Translations under genes and position numbers: made by a program
The notes under the pieces: model-generated
What the model saw: the letters and a program-made list of their open reading frames with translations, nothing else
Databases searched by the model: none
What the model was told of the DNA's origin: nothing
From: an uncultured Blautia sp.
GTDB lineage: Bacteria > Bacillota > Clostridia > Lachnospirales > Lachnospiraceae
Direction of reading: 5' to 3'
Length of the DNA stretch: 13,913 nt
NCBI GenBank assembly: GCA_934373235.1
Contig: CAKROW010000065.1
Coordinates: 1 to 13,913 of the forward strand
Shown here: positions 7,088-13,879 of the stretch, in pieces
Position numbering within the stretch: the first letter of the stretch is position 1
Layout: the number at the start of each line of letters is the position of its first letter

Positions 7088-7588
7088 ATGAGAGAGCAGC
7101 TTACACGTAAAGATGTGGAGAAGATAGAACAGGAGATAGAGCACCGTAAACTGATAGTCCGTAAGGAAGCTATTGAGGCAGTGAAGGAAGCACGTGCACA
7201 GGGAGACTTAAGTGAGAACTTTGAGTACTACGCGGCAAAGAAACATAAGAACCAGAATGAGAGCCGTATCCGGTACCTGGAGAGAATGTTAAAGACAGCC
7301 TCCATTGTATCCGATTCCTCCAAAGAGGATGAGGTTGGCATGGACGATATCGTAGAGGTACTTTTTGAGGAAGACAACGAGGTGGAGAAGTACAAACTTG
7401 TGACCTCCATCCGTGGAAATTCCATGGAGAACCGCATCAGCATTGAATCCCCCATTGGCAAGGCACTTCGGGGGCACCGGGTGGGAGACCGGGTTGAAGT
7501 GAAGGTAAATGATGATTACAGTTACTTTCTTGTGATCCGCTCCATCGACAAGACAGGAGCAGAAGATGAGGAGATACGGGGTTTTTGA
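7088..7588 (+). CDS. greA: GreA-type transcript cleavage factor
   Basis: A 166-residue GreA-family protein, slightly longer than the roughly 158 residues of E. coli GreA. The N-terminal coiled coil (about 1-75) carries the tip motif GDLSENFEYYAAK, with D40 and E43 matching the acidic pair (E. coli D41/E44) that helps hold the catalytic Mg2+ in the polymerase secondary channel. The C-terminal FKBP-like domain (about 82-160) contains the conserved SPIGKALRGHRVGD. Presence of the acidic tip argues for true transcript-cleavage activity that rescues backtracked polymerase, rather than an anti-Gre homologue. The SD AAGGAG (7071-7076) lies 11 bases before the ATG. The gene has its own promoter and leader hairpin, and its stop codon lies in the loop of its terminator. 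As Clostridia may carry several GreA paralogues, this could be a paralogue of the main copy. Confidence 0.88.
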   Translation: MREQLTRKDVEKIEQEIEHRKLIVRKEAIEAVKEARAQGDLSENFEYYAAKKHKNQNESRIRYLERMLKTASIVSDSSKEDEVGMDDIVEVLFEEDNEVEKYKLVTSIRGNSMENRISIESPIGKALRGHRVGDRVEVKVNDDYSYFLVIRSIDKTGAEDEEIRGF

Positions 7589-7607
7589 CCTGTATCTTCT
7601 TTTTTTT
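7569..7607 (+). terminator. Strong intrinsic terminator overlapping the greA stop codon
   Basis: AGGAGATACGGG (7569-7580) pairs with CCTGTATCTTCT (7589-7600) as a 12-base-pair stem with two G-U pairs. It is followed by seven further Ts (7601-7607). The TGA stop of greA (7586-7588) is the last part of the 8-base loop, so the final greA codons form the 5' arm. Confidence 0.88.
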
Positions 7608-7657
7608 ACACAGATTTTACATTCCGATGGGGAAAACTTTACAATAAGTCGTTAACA
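7605..7657 (+). promoter_or_regulatory. Promoter of the Na/Pi cotransporter with Pho-box-like TTTACA repeats
   Basis: TTTACA occurs at 7605-7610, 7616-7621 and 7638-7643, that is at 11- and 22-base steps, with a related TTAACA at 7652-7657. This resembles the PhoP boxes of Firmicutes (TTHACA-like hexamers on one helix face, about 11 bases apart). The second copy can also serve as a -35, with TACAAT (7640-7645) as the -10 after 18 bases. In that case the third copy partly reflects the -10. SD AGGAGA is at 7701-7706. Confidence 0.5.
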
Positions 7658-7711
7658 TGAAGTCCGTGAGTAATGGAAAACAGAAGATATTTTAGAGAAT
7701 AGGAGAAAATC

Positions 7712-9535
7712 ATGGACTTTTTCAGTATATTGTCACTGGTGGGAGGCCTGGCAATATTCCTCTACGGAATGAATTTAATGGGAGATGGTCTGGCAAAGGT
7801 TGCCGGAGGAAGACTTGAGCGTATTCTGGAGAATCTTACCTCAAATCCGGTAAAGGCCGTACTTCTTGGAACCGGTGTTACCGCGGTGATCCAGTCATCT
7901 TCCGCGACTACGGTTATGGTAGTGGGCTTTGTAAACTCGGGGATCATGAAGCTTTCACAGGCTGTAGGCATTATCATGGGAGCCAATATCGGTACAACCG
8001 TTACCTCATGGCTTTTAAGTCTTACAGGAATCGAAAGTGAAAACTTTTTTATGCAGCTTCTGAAACCGACTTCTTTTTCACCGGTGCTGGCTCTTGCAGG
8101 TGTGGTACTGATCCTGTTTGTAAAAGATCAGAAAAAGAAGGATATCGGTTCTATCCTGGTAGGCTTTGCCATTTTGATGTATGGAATGAACTCTATGAGC
8201 AGTGCGGTAAAGCCTCTGGCTGATGTTCCGGAATTTACAGGTATGCTTACTAGATTTTCTGTTCCGCTTCTGGGTGTCCTGGCAGGAACAGTACTTACTG
8301 CAGTGATCCAGTCATCCTCCGCATCAGTGGGTATTTTACAGGCTCTCTGTCTTACAGGTGCAGTTCCCTACAGTGCGGCACTTCCTATCATCATGGGACA
8401 GAATATAGGTACCTGTGTTACAGCACTGATCTCAGCAATCGGCGCAAACAAAAACGCAAAGCGTGCGGCTATGGTTCATCTGTATTTTAACCTGATCGGT
8501 ACCATACTTTTCATGAGCGTTTTTTATATCGTAAATACGGCTGTTCATTTTTCTTTCCTGGGAGAGGCTGCAACACCGGCAGGAATCGCCATTCTGCACA
8601 GTACATTTAACATTACAGTGACCATCGTCCTTCTGCCCTGTGGAAAGCTTCTTGAAAAACTTGCCTGTCTTACCATCAGGGACAAAGAAGAAAAAGTGGT
8701 TCCTGCAAAAGATCAGGATTTCATGATCCTGGAGTCACGTTTCCTGGAAAAACCTGCATTTGCAGTGGAGCAGAGCCGTAATGCGGCGAAGAAGATGGCA
8801 TCTGAATCACACCGTACACTGTTTACCGCCCTGGAGCTTCTCGACATTTACAGTCAGCAGGGGAAAGAACAGGTGGAAGCATCAGAATCAAAGGTTGACC
8901 GTTATGAGGATGAGCTTGGAACTTATCTGGTAAAGCTGAACCAGAAGGATCTTTCTGTTCATGACAGCCACAGCATATCCATTATGCTCCACTGTATCGG
9001 AGATTTTGAGAGGATATCCGACCATGGCGTGAATATTATGGAGTCTGCCCAGGAGCTTCATGATAAGGGACTTAAATTTTCCAGAAAAGCCCTGGATGAA
9101 CTGAAGATCCTGGAACGTGCAGTGGAGGATATCGTAAATATGGCATATCAGGTTTACGATGAGCAGAATGTGATACTGGCAAGGGAGATCGAGCCGCTGG
9201 AGGAGATCATCGATGAGCTGTGCAAGGAACTGAAATACCGTCATATCCAGAGACTGAGGAATGGAGAGTGTACCATTGAGATGGGCTTTATCCTTTCTGA
9301 TGTAATGACAAGTCTTGAGCGTGTGGCAGATCATTGTTCCAATATCGGCGTATGTGTGACTCAGGTCCATCAGGATTCCTTTGATACCCATGGACACCGT
9401 GATCTGATCAAAAACGGACCGGACGCCGGATTTACCCATGACCTTGAAGCTTTGAGAAGCAGATATGAGCTTCCGGTGCTGTCAGAGACAGTATACAAGC
9501 TTCAGGGAGAAGTTCCGGCCGGACAGGCAGAATAA
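7712..9535 (+). CDS. Na+/phosphate cotransporter with C-terminal PhoU-like domain
   Basis: A 607-residue NptA/YjbB-type (PF02690) membrane transporter. The membrane part (about 1-320) contains the family's duplicated inverted repeat: QSSSATT (61-67) with MGANIGTT (89-96), then QSSSASV (200-206) with MGQNIGTC (228-235). These QSSS motifs form the substrate/Na+ site in related SLC34 carriers. The soluble cytoplasmic tail (about 345-560) is PhoU-like, with two metal-binding-type motifs, ERISDH (433-438) and ERVADH (536-541). It imports inorganic phosphate using Na+, or may export it when cell phosphate is high, as proposed for some YjbB proteins. Directly downstream are a PhoB/PhoR-type pair. 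Upstream TTTACA repeats suggest control by phosphate. The start is supported by AGGAGA 5 bases before the ATG. A long hairpin terminator follows. Confidence 0.92.
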   Translation: MDFFSILSLVGGLAIFLYGMNLMGDGLAKVAGGRLERILENLTSNPVKAVLLGTGVTAVIQSSSATTVMVVGFVNSGIMKLSQAVGIIMGANIGTTVTSWLLSLTGIESENFFMQLLKPTSFSPVLALAGVVLILFVKDQKKKDIGSILVGFAILMYGMNSMSSAVKPLADVPEFTGMLTRFSVPLLGVLAGTVLTAVIQSSSASVGILQALCLTGAVPYSAALPIIMGQNIGTCVTALISAIGANKNAKRAAMVHLYFNLIGTILFMSVFYIVNTAVHFSFLGEAATPAGIAILHSTFNITVTIVLLPCGKLLEKLACLTIRDKEEKVVPAKDQDFMILESRFLEKPAFAVEQSRNAAKKMASESHRTLFTALELLDIYSQQGKEQVEASESKVDRYEDELGTYLVKLNQKDLSVHDSHSISIMLHCIGDFERISDHGVNIMESAQELHDKGLKFSRKALDELKILERAVEDIVNMAYQVYDEQNVILAREIEPLEEIIDELCKELKYRHIQRLRNGECTIEMGFILSDVMTSLERVADHCSNIGVCVTQVHQDSFDTHGHRDLIKNGPDAGFTHDLEALRSRYELPVLSETVYKLQGEVPAGQAE

Positions 9536-9547
9536 ATATGATATGAT

Positions 9548-9596
9548 AAGGTCTCGTATTTCAGACAGTGTTGTCACAGATACGGGGCCTTGTTTT
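9548..9596 (+). terminator. Intrinsic terminator after the Na/Pi cotransporter
   Basis: Two 20-base arms (9548-9567 and 9572-9591) pair with two internal mismatches and a few G-U pairs around the tetraloop GTGT, followed by GTTTT. The 3' end runs into the first TTTACA of the next promoter region (9594-9599). Confidence 0.85.
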
Positions 9597-9637
9597 ACAG
9601 TATGTATTCTTTACAAAAAAGAAAAACATAGTATACT
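9594..9637 (+). promoter_or_regulatory. Promoter of the PhoB/PhoR pair with two TTTACA hexamers
   Basis: TTTACA (9610-9615) acts as a good -35 with TATACT (9632-9637, 5/6 match) after 16 bases. A second TTTACA lies upstream at 9594-9599. The 16-base step between them is not the 11-base step expected of a Pho box, so autoregulation is only suggested. The SD AGAGGTGA (9655-9662) precedes the ATG at 9669. Confidence 0.6.
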
Positions 9638-9668
9638 GAAAAAAAACAGGACAAAGAGGTGAGAATAA

Positions 9669-10343
9669 ATGATCTACTGTGTGGAAGATGAGCGGAATAT
9701 ACGGGAGCTTCTGGTTTATACACTGGAGACTATCGGTTTTGAGGCAAAAGGCCTGGAAGATGGAAAAGAACTGGGTGCAGCACTTAAAAAGGAACTGCCG
9801 GAACTGATTCTTCTGGATATCATGCTTCCTGGTGAGGACGGTTATGCGATCCTGAAAAAGCTTAAAACAGATCCGGATACCAGGGAGATCCCGGTGATCA
9901 TGGTTACTGCCAAAGAGACAGAGTTTGACAAGGTCAAAGGCCTGGACGGCGGTGCAGATGACTATATCACAAAGCCTTTTGGCATGATGGAATTTATTGC
10001 AAGGGTAAAGGCTGTGCTGAGAAGGTGCAGCAAGACAAAAGAGGAACGTGAGCTGAGATGCAAAGACCTTAAAATAAACGTAGAGCGACATCAGGTCTGC
10101 TGGAAGGACGAGAGGATCGAGCTTACCAGAAAGGAATTTGAACTTCTGGAATATCTTATGGAAAACAAGGGCCTGGTCATGTCCAGGAATCAGATGCTCT
10201 GCCATGTGTGGGGCTATGATTTTGACGGTGAGACAAGGACAGTGGATGTTCATGTCCGTACTTTACGCCAGAAGCTGGGAGAGGCAGGAAATCTTATTGA
10301 AACAGTCAGGGGAGTAGGATACAGGATCGGAGACCAGTCATGA
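9669..10343 (+). CDS. OmpR/PhoB-family response regulator
   Basis: A 224-residue transcription factor. The receiver domain (1-120) has the acidic pair E6/D7, phospho-acceptor D50 (LLLDIMLP), switch T80 and K102 (TKPF), all in place. The C-terminal winged-helix DNA-binding domain (about 127-220) reads ELTRKEFELLEYL, then TVDVHVRTLRQKLG and ETVRGVGYRI, typical of PhoB/OmpR members, which bind direct repeats spaced about 11 bases. It is translationally coupled to the following kinase by a 4-base ATGA overlap. Placement right after a Na/Pi cotransporter with a PhoU tail suggests a phosphate-starvation regulator (PhoB/PhoP type). Other OmpR-family roles, such as envelope stress, cannot be excluded from sequence alone, so no gene symbol is given. 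Confidence 0.93.
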   Translation: MIYCVEDERNIRELLVYTLETIGFEAKGLEDGKELGAALKKELPELILLDIMLPGEDGYAILKKLKTDPDTREIPVIMVTAKETEFDKVKGLDGGADDYITKPFGMMEFIARVKAVLRRCSKTKEERELRCKDLKINVERHQVCWKDERIELTRKEFELLEYLMENKGLVMSRNQMLCHVWGYDFDGETRTVDVHVRTLRQKLGEAGNLIETVRGVGYRIGDQS

Positions 10344-11671
10344 AAAAAAGAATACGTAACCATACCACGATTCTTCTTGTGATATCTATTTTTCTCACTT
10401 TTTTTGCAGCCAGCATTGTAACGTATAATAAATTCAATTTCTATATGGAGCAGCAGGTGCAGGAAGAGTCAAAGTATATAAGGCTTGGTATGGAGGAAAC
10501 AGGAAACAGTTTTCTGACAAAAAAACTCCGCACGGTTACAGCAAGCCGTGTCACCCTTGTGGCACCGGATGGAACTGTAACCTTTGACACGGAAGTATCC
10601 CCATCTAAATTGGAGAACCACGGTGACAGACCGGAGATCCGGGAAGCGGAGAAAAATGGAAGCGGGGAGATCGTGCGTTATTCTCAGACTTTTGCCAAAC
10701 AGACGTATTATTATGCGGTAAAGCTTGAGGACGGAGATGTCCTTCGTGTGGCAAGAACCACAGACTCCATATTTATGGCCTGGGGATCGGGTTTTGGAAT
10801 CCTGGGACTTCTTCTGATCTTTGTGCTGGCTGTAGAATTTGCAGTGATGCAGAAAAGAATCCAGAAGCTGATCAAGCCCATCAATGAACTGGATCTTGAA
10901 CACCCCCTGAATAATGTATGCTATGAGGAGCTCCGTCCCCTTCTGGTACGTGTGGATGAGCAGAACCGGCAGATCAAAAGGCAGGTTGAAGAGCTGAAAA
11001 CTGCGGAGGAAGTAAGAAAGGAATTTTCTGCAAATGTGTCCCATGAGCTGAAAACTCCTCTTATGTCCATTTCCGGATATGCGGAGATCATGATGAACGG
11101 AATGGTGCCGCCGGACCATGTGCAGGATTTTGCAGGAAGGATCTATCACGAGGCTGTGCGGCTCTCAAACCTTGTAGCTGATATTATCCAGCTTTCCAGG
11201 CTGGACGAAAAGTCCAGCGATATGCCCTTTGAAACTGTGGATCTCTATGAGATGGCAGAAGATGTACTGTCCAATATCACGGACGCTGCAAATAAGAAAA
11301 ATATATCTCTGGAACTTAACGGGAGCTCTCAGGTTATACAGGGAGTACGGCATGTGATCTATGAGATGTTTTTCAACATTGCGGACAATGCAGTGCGCTA
11401 TACGGAAAAGGGCGGTCATGTGCGGATCATGGTGGGAAAACGAAGAGAACATCCTTTTTACTGTGTAGTAGATGACGGTATCGGAATACCAAAAAGTGAA
11501 CAGGACCGTATATTTGAGCGTTTTTACAGAGTGGATAAAAGTCATTCCAGAGCTACCGGAGGAACGGGCCTTGGACTTTCCATTGTAAAACACGGAGCAG
11601 CCATGCATCATGCAACCATCAATCTGGAAAGTGAGTCCGGAGAGGGAACCAGGATGGAAATTGTATTCTGA
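10340..11671 (+). CDS. PhoR-like membrane sensor histidine kinase
   Basis: A 443-residue kinase with two membrane helices (about 10-28 and 150-170) around an extracytoplasmic sensor region of about 120 residues (30-148). The cytoplasmic part has a short coiled linker (about 171-225), then the phospho-acceptor helix SHELKTP with H235, an N box FNIADNAVRYT (N346/N350), the G1 box DDGIGIP (378-384), the F box FERFYRVD and the G2 box GGTGLGLSIVK (407-417). All catalytic motifs are intact. The linker between TM2 and the H box, about 55 residues, is too short for a cytoplasmic PAS domain of the kind in E. coli PhoR. Overlap with the response regulator shows they form one unit. Phosphate sensing is inferred from context only. 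Confidence 0.92.
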   Translation: MKKRIRNHTTILLVISIFLTFFAASIVTYNKFNFYMEQQVQEESKYIRLGMEETGNSFLTKKLRTVTASRVTLVAPDGTVTFDTEVSPSKLENHGDRPEIREAEKNGSGEIVRYSQTFAKQTYYYAVKLEDGDVLRVARTTDSIFMAWGSGFGILGLLLIFVLAVEFAVMQKRIQKLIKPINELDLEHPLNNVCYEELRPLLVRVDEQNRQIKRQVEELKTAEEVRKEFSANVSHELKTPLMSISGYAEIMMNGMVPPDHVQDFAGRIYHEAVRLSNLVADIIQLSRLDEKSSDMPFETVDLYEMAEDVLSNITDAANKKNISLELNGSSQVIQGVRHVIYEMFFNIADNAVRYTEKGGHVRIMVGKRREHPFYCVVDDGIGIPKSEQDRIFERFYRVDKSHSRATGGTGLGLSIVKHGAAMHHATINLESESGEGTRMEIVF

Positions 11672-11689
11672 GAAGATTTGTAGTATAAT
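11661..11689 (+). promoter_or_regulatory. Predicted promoter of the nucleotidyltransferase gene
   Basis: A perfect -10 TATAAT (11684-11689) lies 17 bases after TTGTAT (11661-11666), a weak -35. The -35 overlaps the last codons of the upstream histidine kinase gene. No terminator is seen between the two genes, so some read-through from the phosphate pair is possible. Confidence 0.6.
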
Positions 11690-11744
11690 CATAATCGCAG
11701 TGAAAGCCTACAAAAAATACATTCTGCACCTGCAGGATGATAAT

Positions 11745-11750
11745 GGGAGG
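11745..11750 (+). promoter_or_regulatory. Ribosome binding site that decides the nucleotidyltransferase start
   Basis: GGGAGG lies 10 bases before the ATG at 11761 and only 4 before the ATG at 11755. The in-frame ATG codons at 11737 and 11743 lie upstream of or within this site and lack an SD of their own. The conserved protein also begins near MKEPVLVVMAAG, favouring 11761. Confidence 0.65.
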
Positions 11751-11760
11751 AATTATGATT

Positions 11761-12684
11761 ATGAAAGAGCCGGTTTTGGTAGTAATGGCAGCAGGAATGG
11801 GAAGCAGATATGGTGGTCTCAAGCAGATCGACCCGGTAGATAAAGAGGGCCATATCATCATGGATTTTTCCATTTATGATGCAGTACGTGCAGGGTTCAG
11901 AAAAGTGATCTTTATTATAAAAAAAGAAAATGAACAGGATTTCCGTGATGCCATCGGTGACCGTTTAAGTGACAAGGTGGAGATACTTTATGTCCATCAG
12001 GATATTAACAATATTCCGGAAAGCTATCAGGTTCCGGAAGGCCGTGTAAAGCCCTGGGGAACAGGACATGCGGTATTAAGCTGTGCCGGTGTGGTCGACG
12101 GGCCTTTTGTTGTGATCAACGCAGATGATTATTATGGAACCCATGCTTTTAAGATGGCTTATGATTTTCTGGCACAGGCACAGGAGGACAGTGTTCCGGC
12201 TCAGTACATGATGGTTGGATACCGCCTGGAAAATACCCTTACAGATAACGGCTATGTATCCCGTGGCGTGTGCGAGACAGATGAGAATGGCTATCTGGCA
12301 GATATCAATGAGCGTACACATATTGAGAAGCGTGACGGTGGAGCTGCTTACACAGAGGATGAGGGAAAAACATGGACGAAGCTTCCTGTGGATACTCCGG
12401 TATCCATGAATATGTGGGGCTTTACAGGTGGATTCATGAAAGAACTTCAGAGCCGTTTCCCTGCATTCCTTGATAAGAATATTCCGGTAAATCCGCTGAA
12501 ATGTGAATATTTCCTTCCTTTTGTGGTAGATGAGCTTCTGAAAGAGAAGAAAGCTTCTGTTAAGGTGCTTACCACCCAGGATAAATGGTACGGAGTTACC
12601 TACAAAGAAGATAAGCCGGTGGTTGTGGCAGCGATCCAGAGCCTGAAGGACCAGGGGCTTTATCCCCAGGGACTGTGGGATTAA
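11761..12684 (+). CDS. Sugar-phosphate nucleotidyltransferase family protein
   Basis: With the start at 11761 this is a 307-residue protein with a Rossmann-like nucleotidyltransferase fold. The N-terminal nucleotide-binding signature MAAGMGSRYGGLKQIDP is at 9-25, and a metal/nucleotide acidic motif INADDYYG at 119-126. Other conserved patches are RVKPWGTGHA (95-104), NGYVSRGVCETDENGYL (163-179), SMNMWGF (215-221) and KWYGVTYKEDKP (275-286). Family members transfer an NMP from NTP to a sugar phosphate, yielding a nucleotide sugar, but the sugar and nucleotide for this subgroup are not known to me. It differs from classical GalU, GlmU and RmlA in its YGGLKQIDP loop. The neighbouring GalE-type epimerase suggests UDP-sugar supply for glycans. 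Longer starts at 11737, 11743 or 11755 remain possible. Confidence 0.85.
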   Translation: MKEPVLVVMAAGMGSRYGGLKQIDPVDKEGHIIMDFSIYDAVRAGFRKVIFIIKKENEQDFRDAIGDRLSDKVEILYVHQDINNIPESYQVPEGRVKPWGTGHAVLSCAGVVDGPFVVINADDYYGTHAFKMAYDFLAQAQEDSVPAQYMMVGYRLENTLTDNGYVSRGVCETDENGYLADINERTHIEKRDGGAAYTEDEGKTWTKLPVDTPVSMNMWGFTGGFMKELQSRFPAFLDKNIPVNPLKCEYFLPFVVDELLKEKKASVKVLTTQDKWYGVTYKEDKPVVVAAIQSLKDQGLYPQGLWD

Positions 12685-12704
12685 GTGAAACCTTTATTAT
12701 GCTA

Positions 12705-12733
12705 TTGTGGAATAACAGGAAGAGTGCTAAAAT
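12705..12733 (+). promoter_or_regulatory. Predicted extended -10 promoter of galE
   Basis: TTGTGG (12705-12710) is followed after 17 bases by TAAAAT (12728-12733), with TGC directly upstream of it as an extended -10. Transcription would begin near 12740. The SD AGAGGAGGAG (12757-12766) lies 7 bases before the ATG at 12774. Confidence 0.65.
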
Positions 12734-12773
12734 AGATAGGAACAGTCAGATCCAATAGAGGAGGAGAAAAACT

Positions 12774-13790
12774 ATGGCAATTTTAGTAACAGGTGGAGCA
12801 GGATACATTGGAAGTCATACAGTTGTAGAACTGCAGAACGCAGGATATGATGTTGTAGTAGTTGACAACTTATGCAATTCCAGTGAGAAGGCTCTGGACA
12901 GAGTATCCAAGATCACAGGCAAACCGGTGAAATTCTACAAGGCAGATATCCTGGATCGCGACGCAATGAATAAAGTATTTGACAGCGAAGAGATCGATTC
13001 CTGTATTCATTTTGCAGGACTGAAAGCAGTAGGTGAATCTGTTGCCAAGCCGTGGGAGTACTACGAGAACAACATCGCAGGAACTCTTACACTTGTGGAT
13101 GTGATGAGAAAGCATAATGTTAAGAATATTATTTTCTCTTCCTCAGCAACCGTATACGGAGATCCGGCGATCATCCCTATCACAGAGGAGTGCCCGAAGG
13201 GACAGTGTACCAACCCTTACGGCTGGACCAAATCCATGCTGGAGCAGATCCTTACAGACATCCAGAAGGCAGATCCGGAATGGAATGTAGTTCTTCTCCG
13301 TTACTTCAACCCGATCGGTGCTCATAAGAGCGGAACCATCGGCGAGAATCCAAACGGTATCCCGAATAACCTGATGCCGTACATTACACAGGTTGCAGTT
13401 GGCAAGCTGAAAGAACTTGGTGTATTCGGAAACGATTACGACACACCGGATGGAACAGGTGTCCGTGACTACATCCATGTAGTAGATCTTGCCAAGGGCC
13501 ATGTAAAAGCTCTTAAGAAGCTTGAGGACAGATCCGGCTTAAGCATCTACAACCTTGGAACAGGCAAGGGCTACAGTGTTCTTGATATTGTCAAGAACTT
13601 CGAGGCAGCTACAGGTGTGAAGATTCCGTACGTTATCAAACCACGCCGCCCAGGCGATATCGCAACCTGCTACTCTGACGCAACCAAAGCTGAGAAAGAA
13701 CTTGGCTGGAAAGCCGAGAACGGCATCCGCGAAATGTGCGCCGACTCCTGGAAATGGCAGAGCCAGAATCCTAACGGATATGAGGAATAA
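12774..13790 (+). CDS. galE: UDP-glucose/UDP-galactose 4-epimerase
   Basis: A 338-residue short-chain dehydrogenase/reductase-type epimerase, the same length as E. coli GalE and alignable without gaps at key points. The NAD-binding motif is TGGAGYIGSH (6-15). The catalytic residues S124 (FSSSATVYGD), Y149 and K153 (NPYGWTK) fall at the same numbers as in E. coli. The substrate-binding region includes RYFNPIGAH (176-184) and RRPGDIATCY (291-300). The enzyme interconverts UDP-glucose and UDP-galactose (Leloir pathway, glycan precursors). Position 299 is Cys, where E. coli has the bulky Tyr299; this suggests UDP-GalNAc/GlcNAc may also be accepted. It has its own promoter, a strong SD and a strong terminator, so it is likely monocistronic. 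Confidence 0.96.
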   Translation: MAILVTGGAGYIGSHTVVELQNAGYDVVVVDNLCNSSEKALDRVSKITGKPVKFYKADILDRDAMNKVFDSEEIDSCIHFAGLKAVGESVAKPWEYYENNIAGTLTLVDVMRKHNVKNIIFSSSATVYGDPAIIPITEECPKGQCTNPYGWTKSMLEQILTDIQKADPEWNVVLLRYFNPIGAHKSGTIGENPNGIPNNLMPYITQVAVGKLKELGVFGNDYDTPDGTGVRDYIHVVDLAKGHVKALKKLEDRSGLSIYNLGTGKGYSVLDIVKNFEAATGVKIPYVIKPRRPGDIATCYSDATKAEKELGWKAENGIREMCADSWKWQSQNPNGYEE

Positions 13791-13823
13791 GGCAGAAGGG
13801 TACATGGCAATATAGTATAAGAG

Positions 13824-13866
13824 AAGGCAGACCACGCCGGGAAATATGAGCGGGTCTGCCTTTTTT
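13824..13866 (+). terminator. Strong intrinsic terminator after galE
   Basis: AAGGCAGACC (13824-13833) pairs with GGTCTGCCTT (13853-13862). The stem extends inward by CGC/GCG after a single bulged A. It ends in a run of six Ts (13861-13866). On the - strand the hairpin is followed by TTCTCTTAT, so it may also serve a convergent gene. Confidence 0.88.
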
Positions 13867-13879
13867 GAAGGATTTATAA

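Noticed and set aside
6464..7588. carD and greA as a simple two-gene operon
   Set aside because: A perfect TTGACA with an extended -10 and a stable hairpin lie between them, so separate transcription is more likely, although read-through cannot be excluded.
9465..9662. Small + strand frame spanning the end of the Na/Pi cotransporter gene
   Set aside because: It overlaps the transporter's coding end, crosses a strong terminator and the next promoter, and shows no protein-like character.
9561..10253. Long - strand open frame opposite the response regulator
   Set aside because: It is Cys/His/Phe-rich, has no recognisable domain, and lies antisense to a clearly conserved receiver and winged-helix protein, as do the other - strand frames in this window.
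11737..11760. Start of the nucleotidyltransferase at the first in-frame ATG (11737)
   Set aside because: This ATG has no SD, and the best SD (11745-11750) lies downstream of it; the extra residues are not part of the conserved fold.
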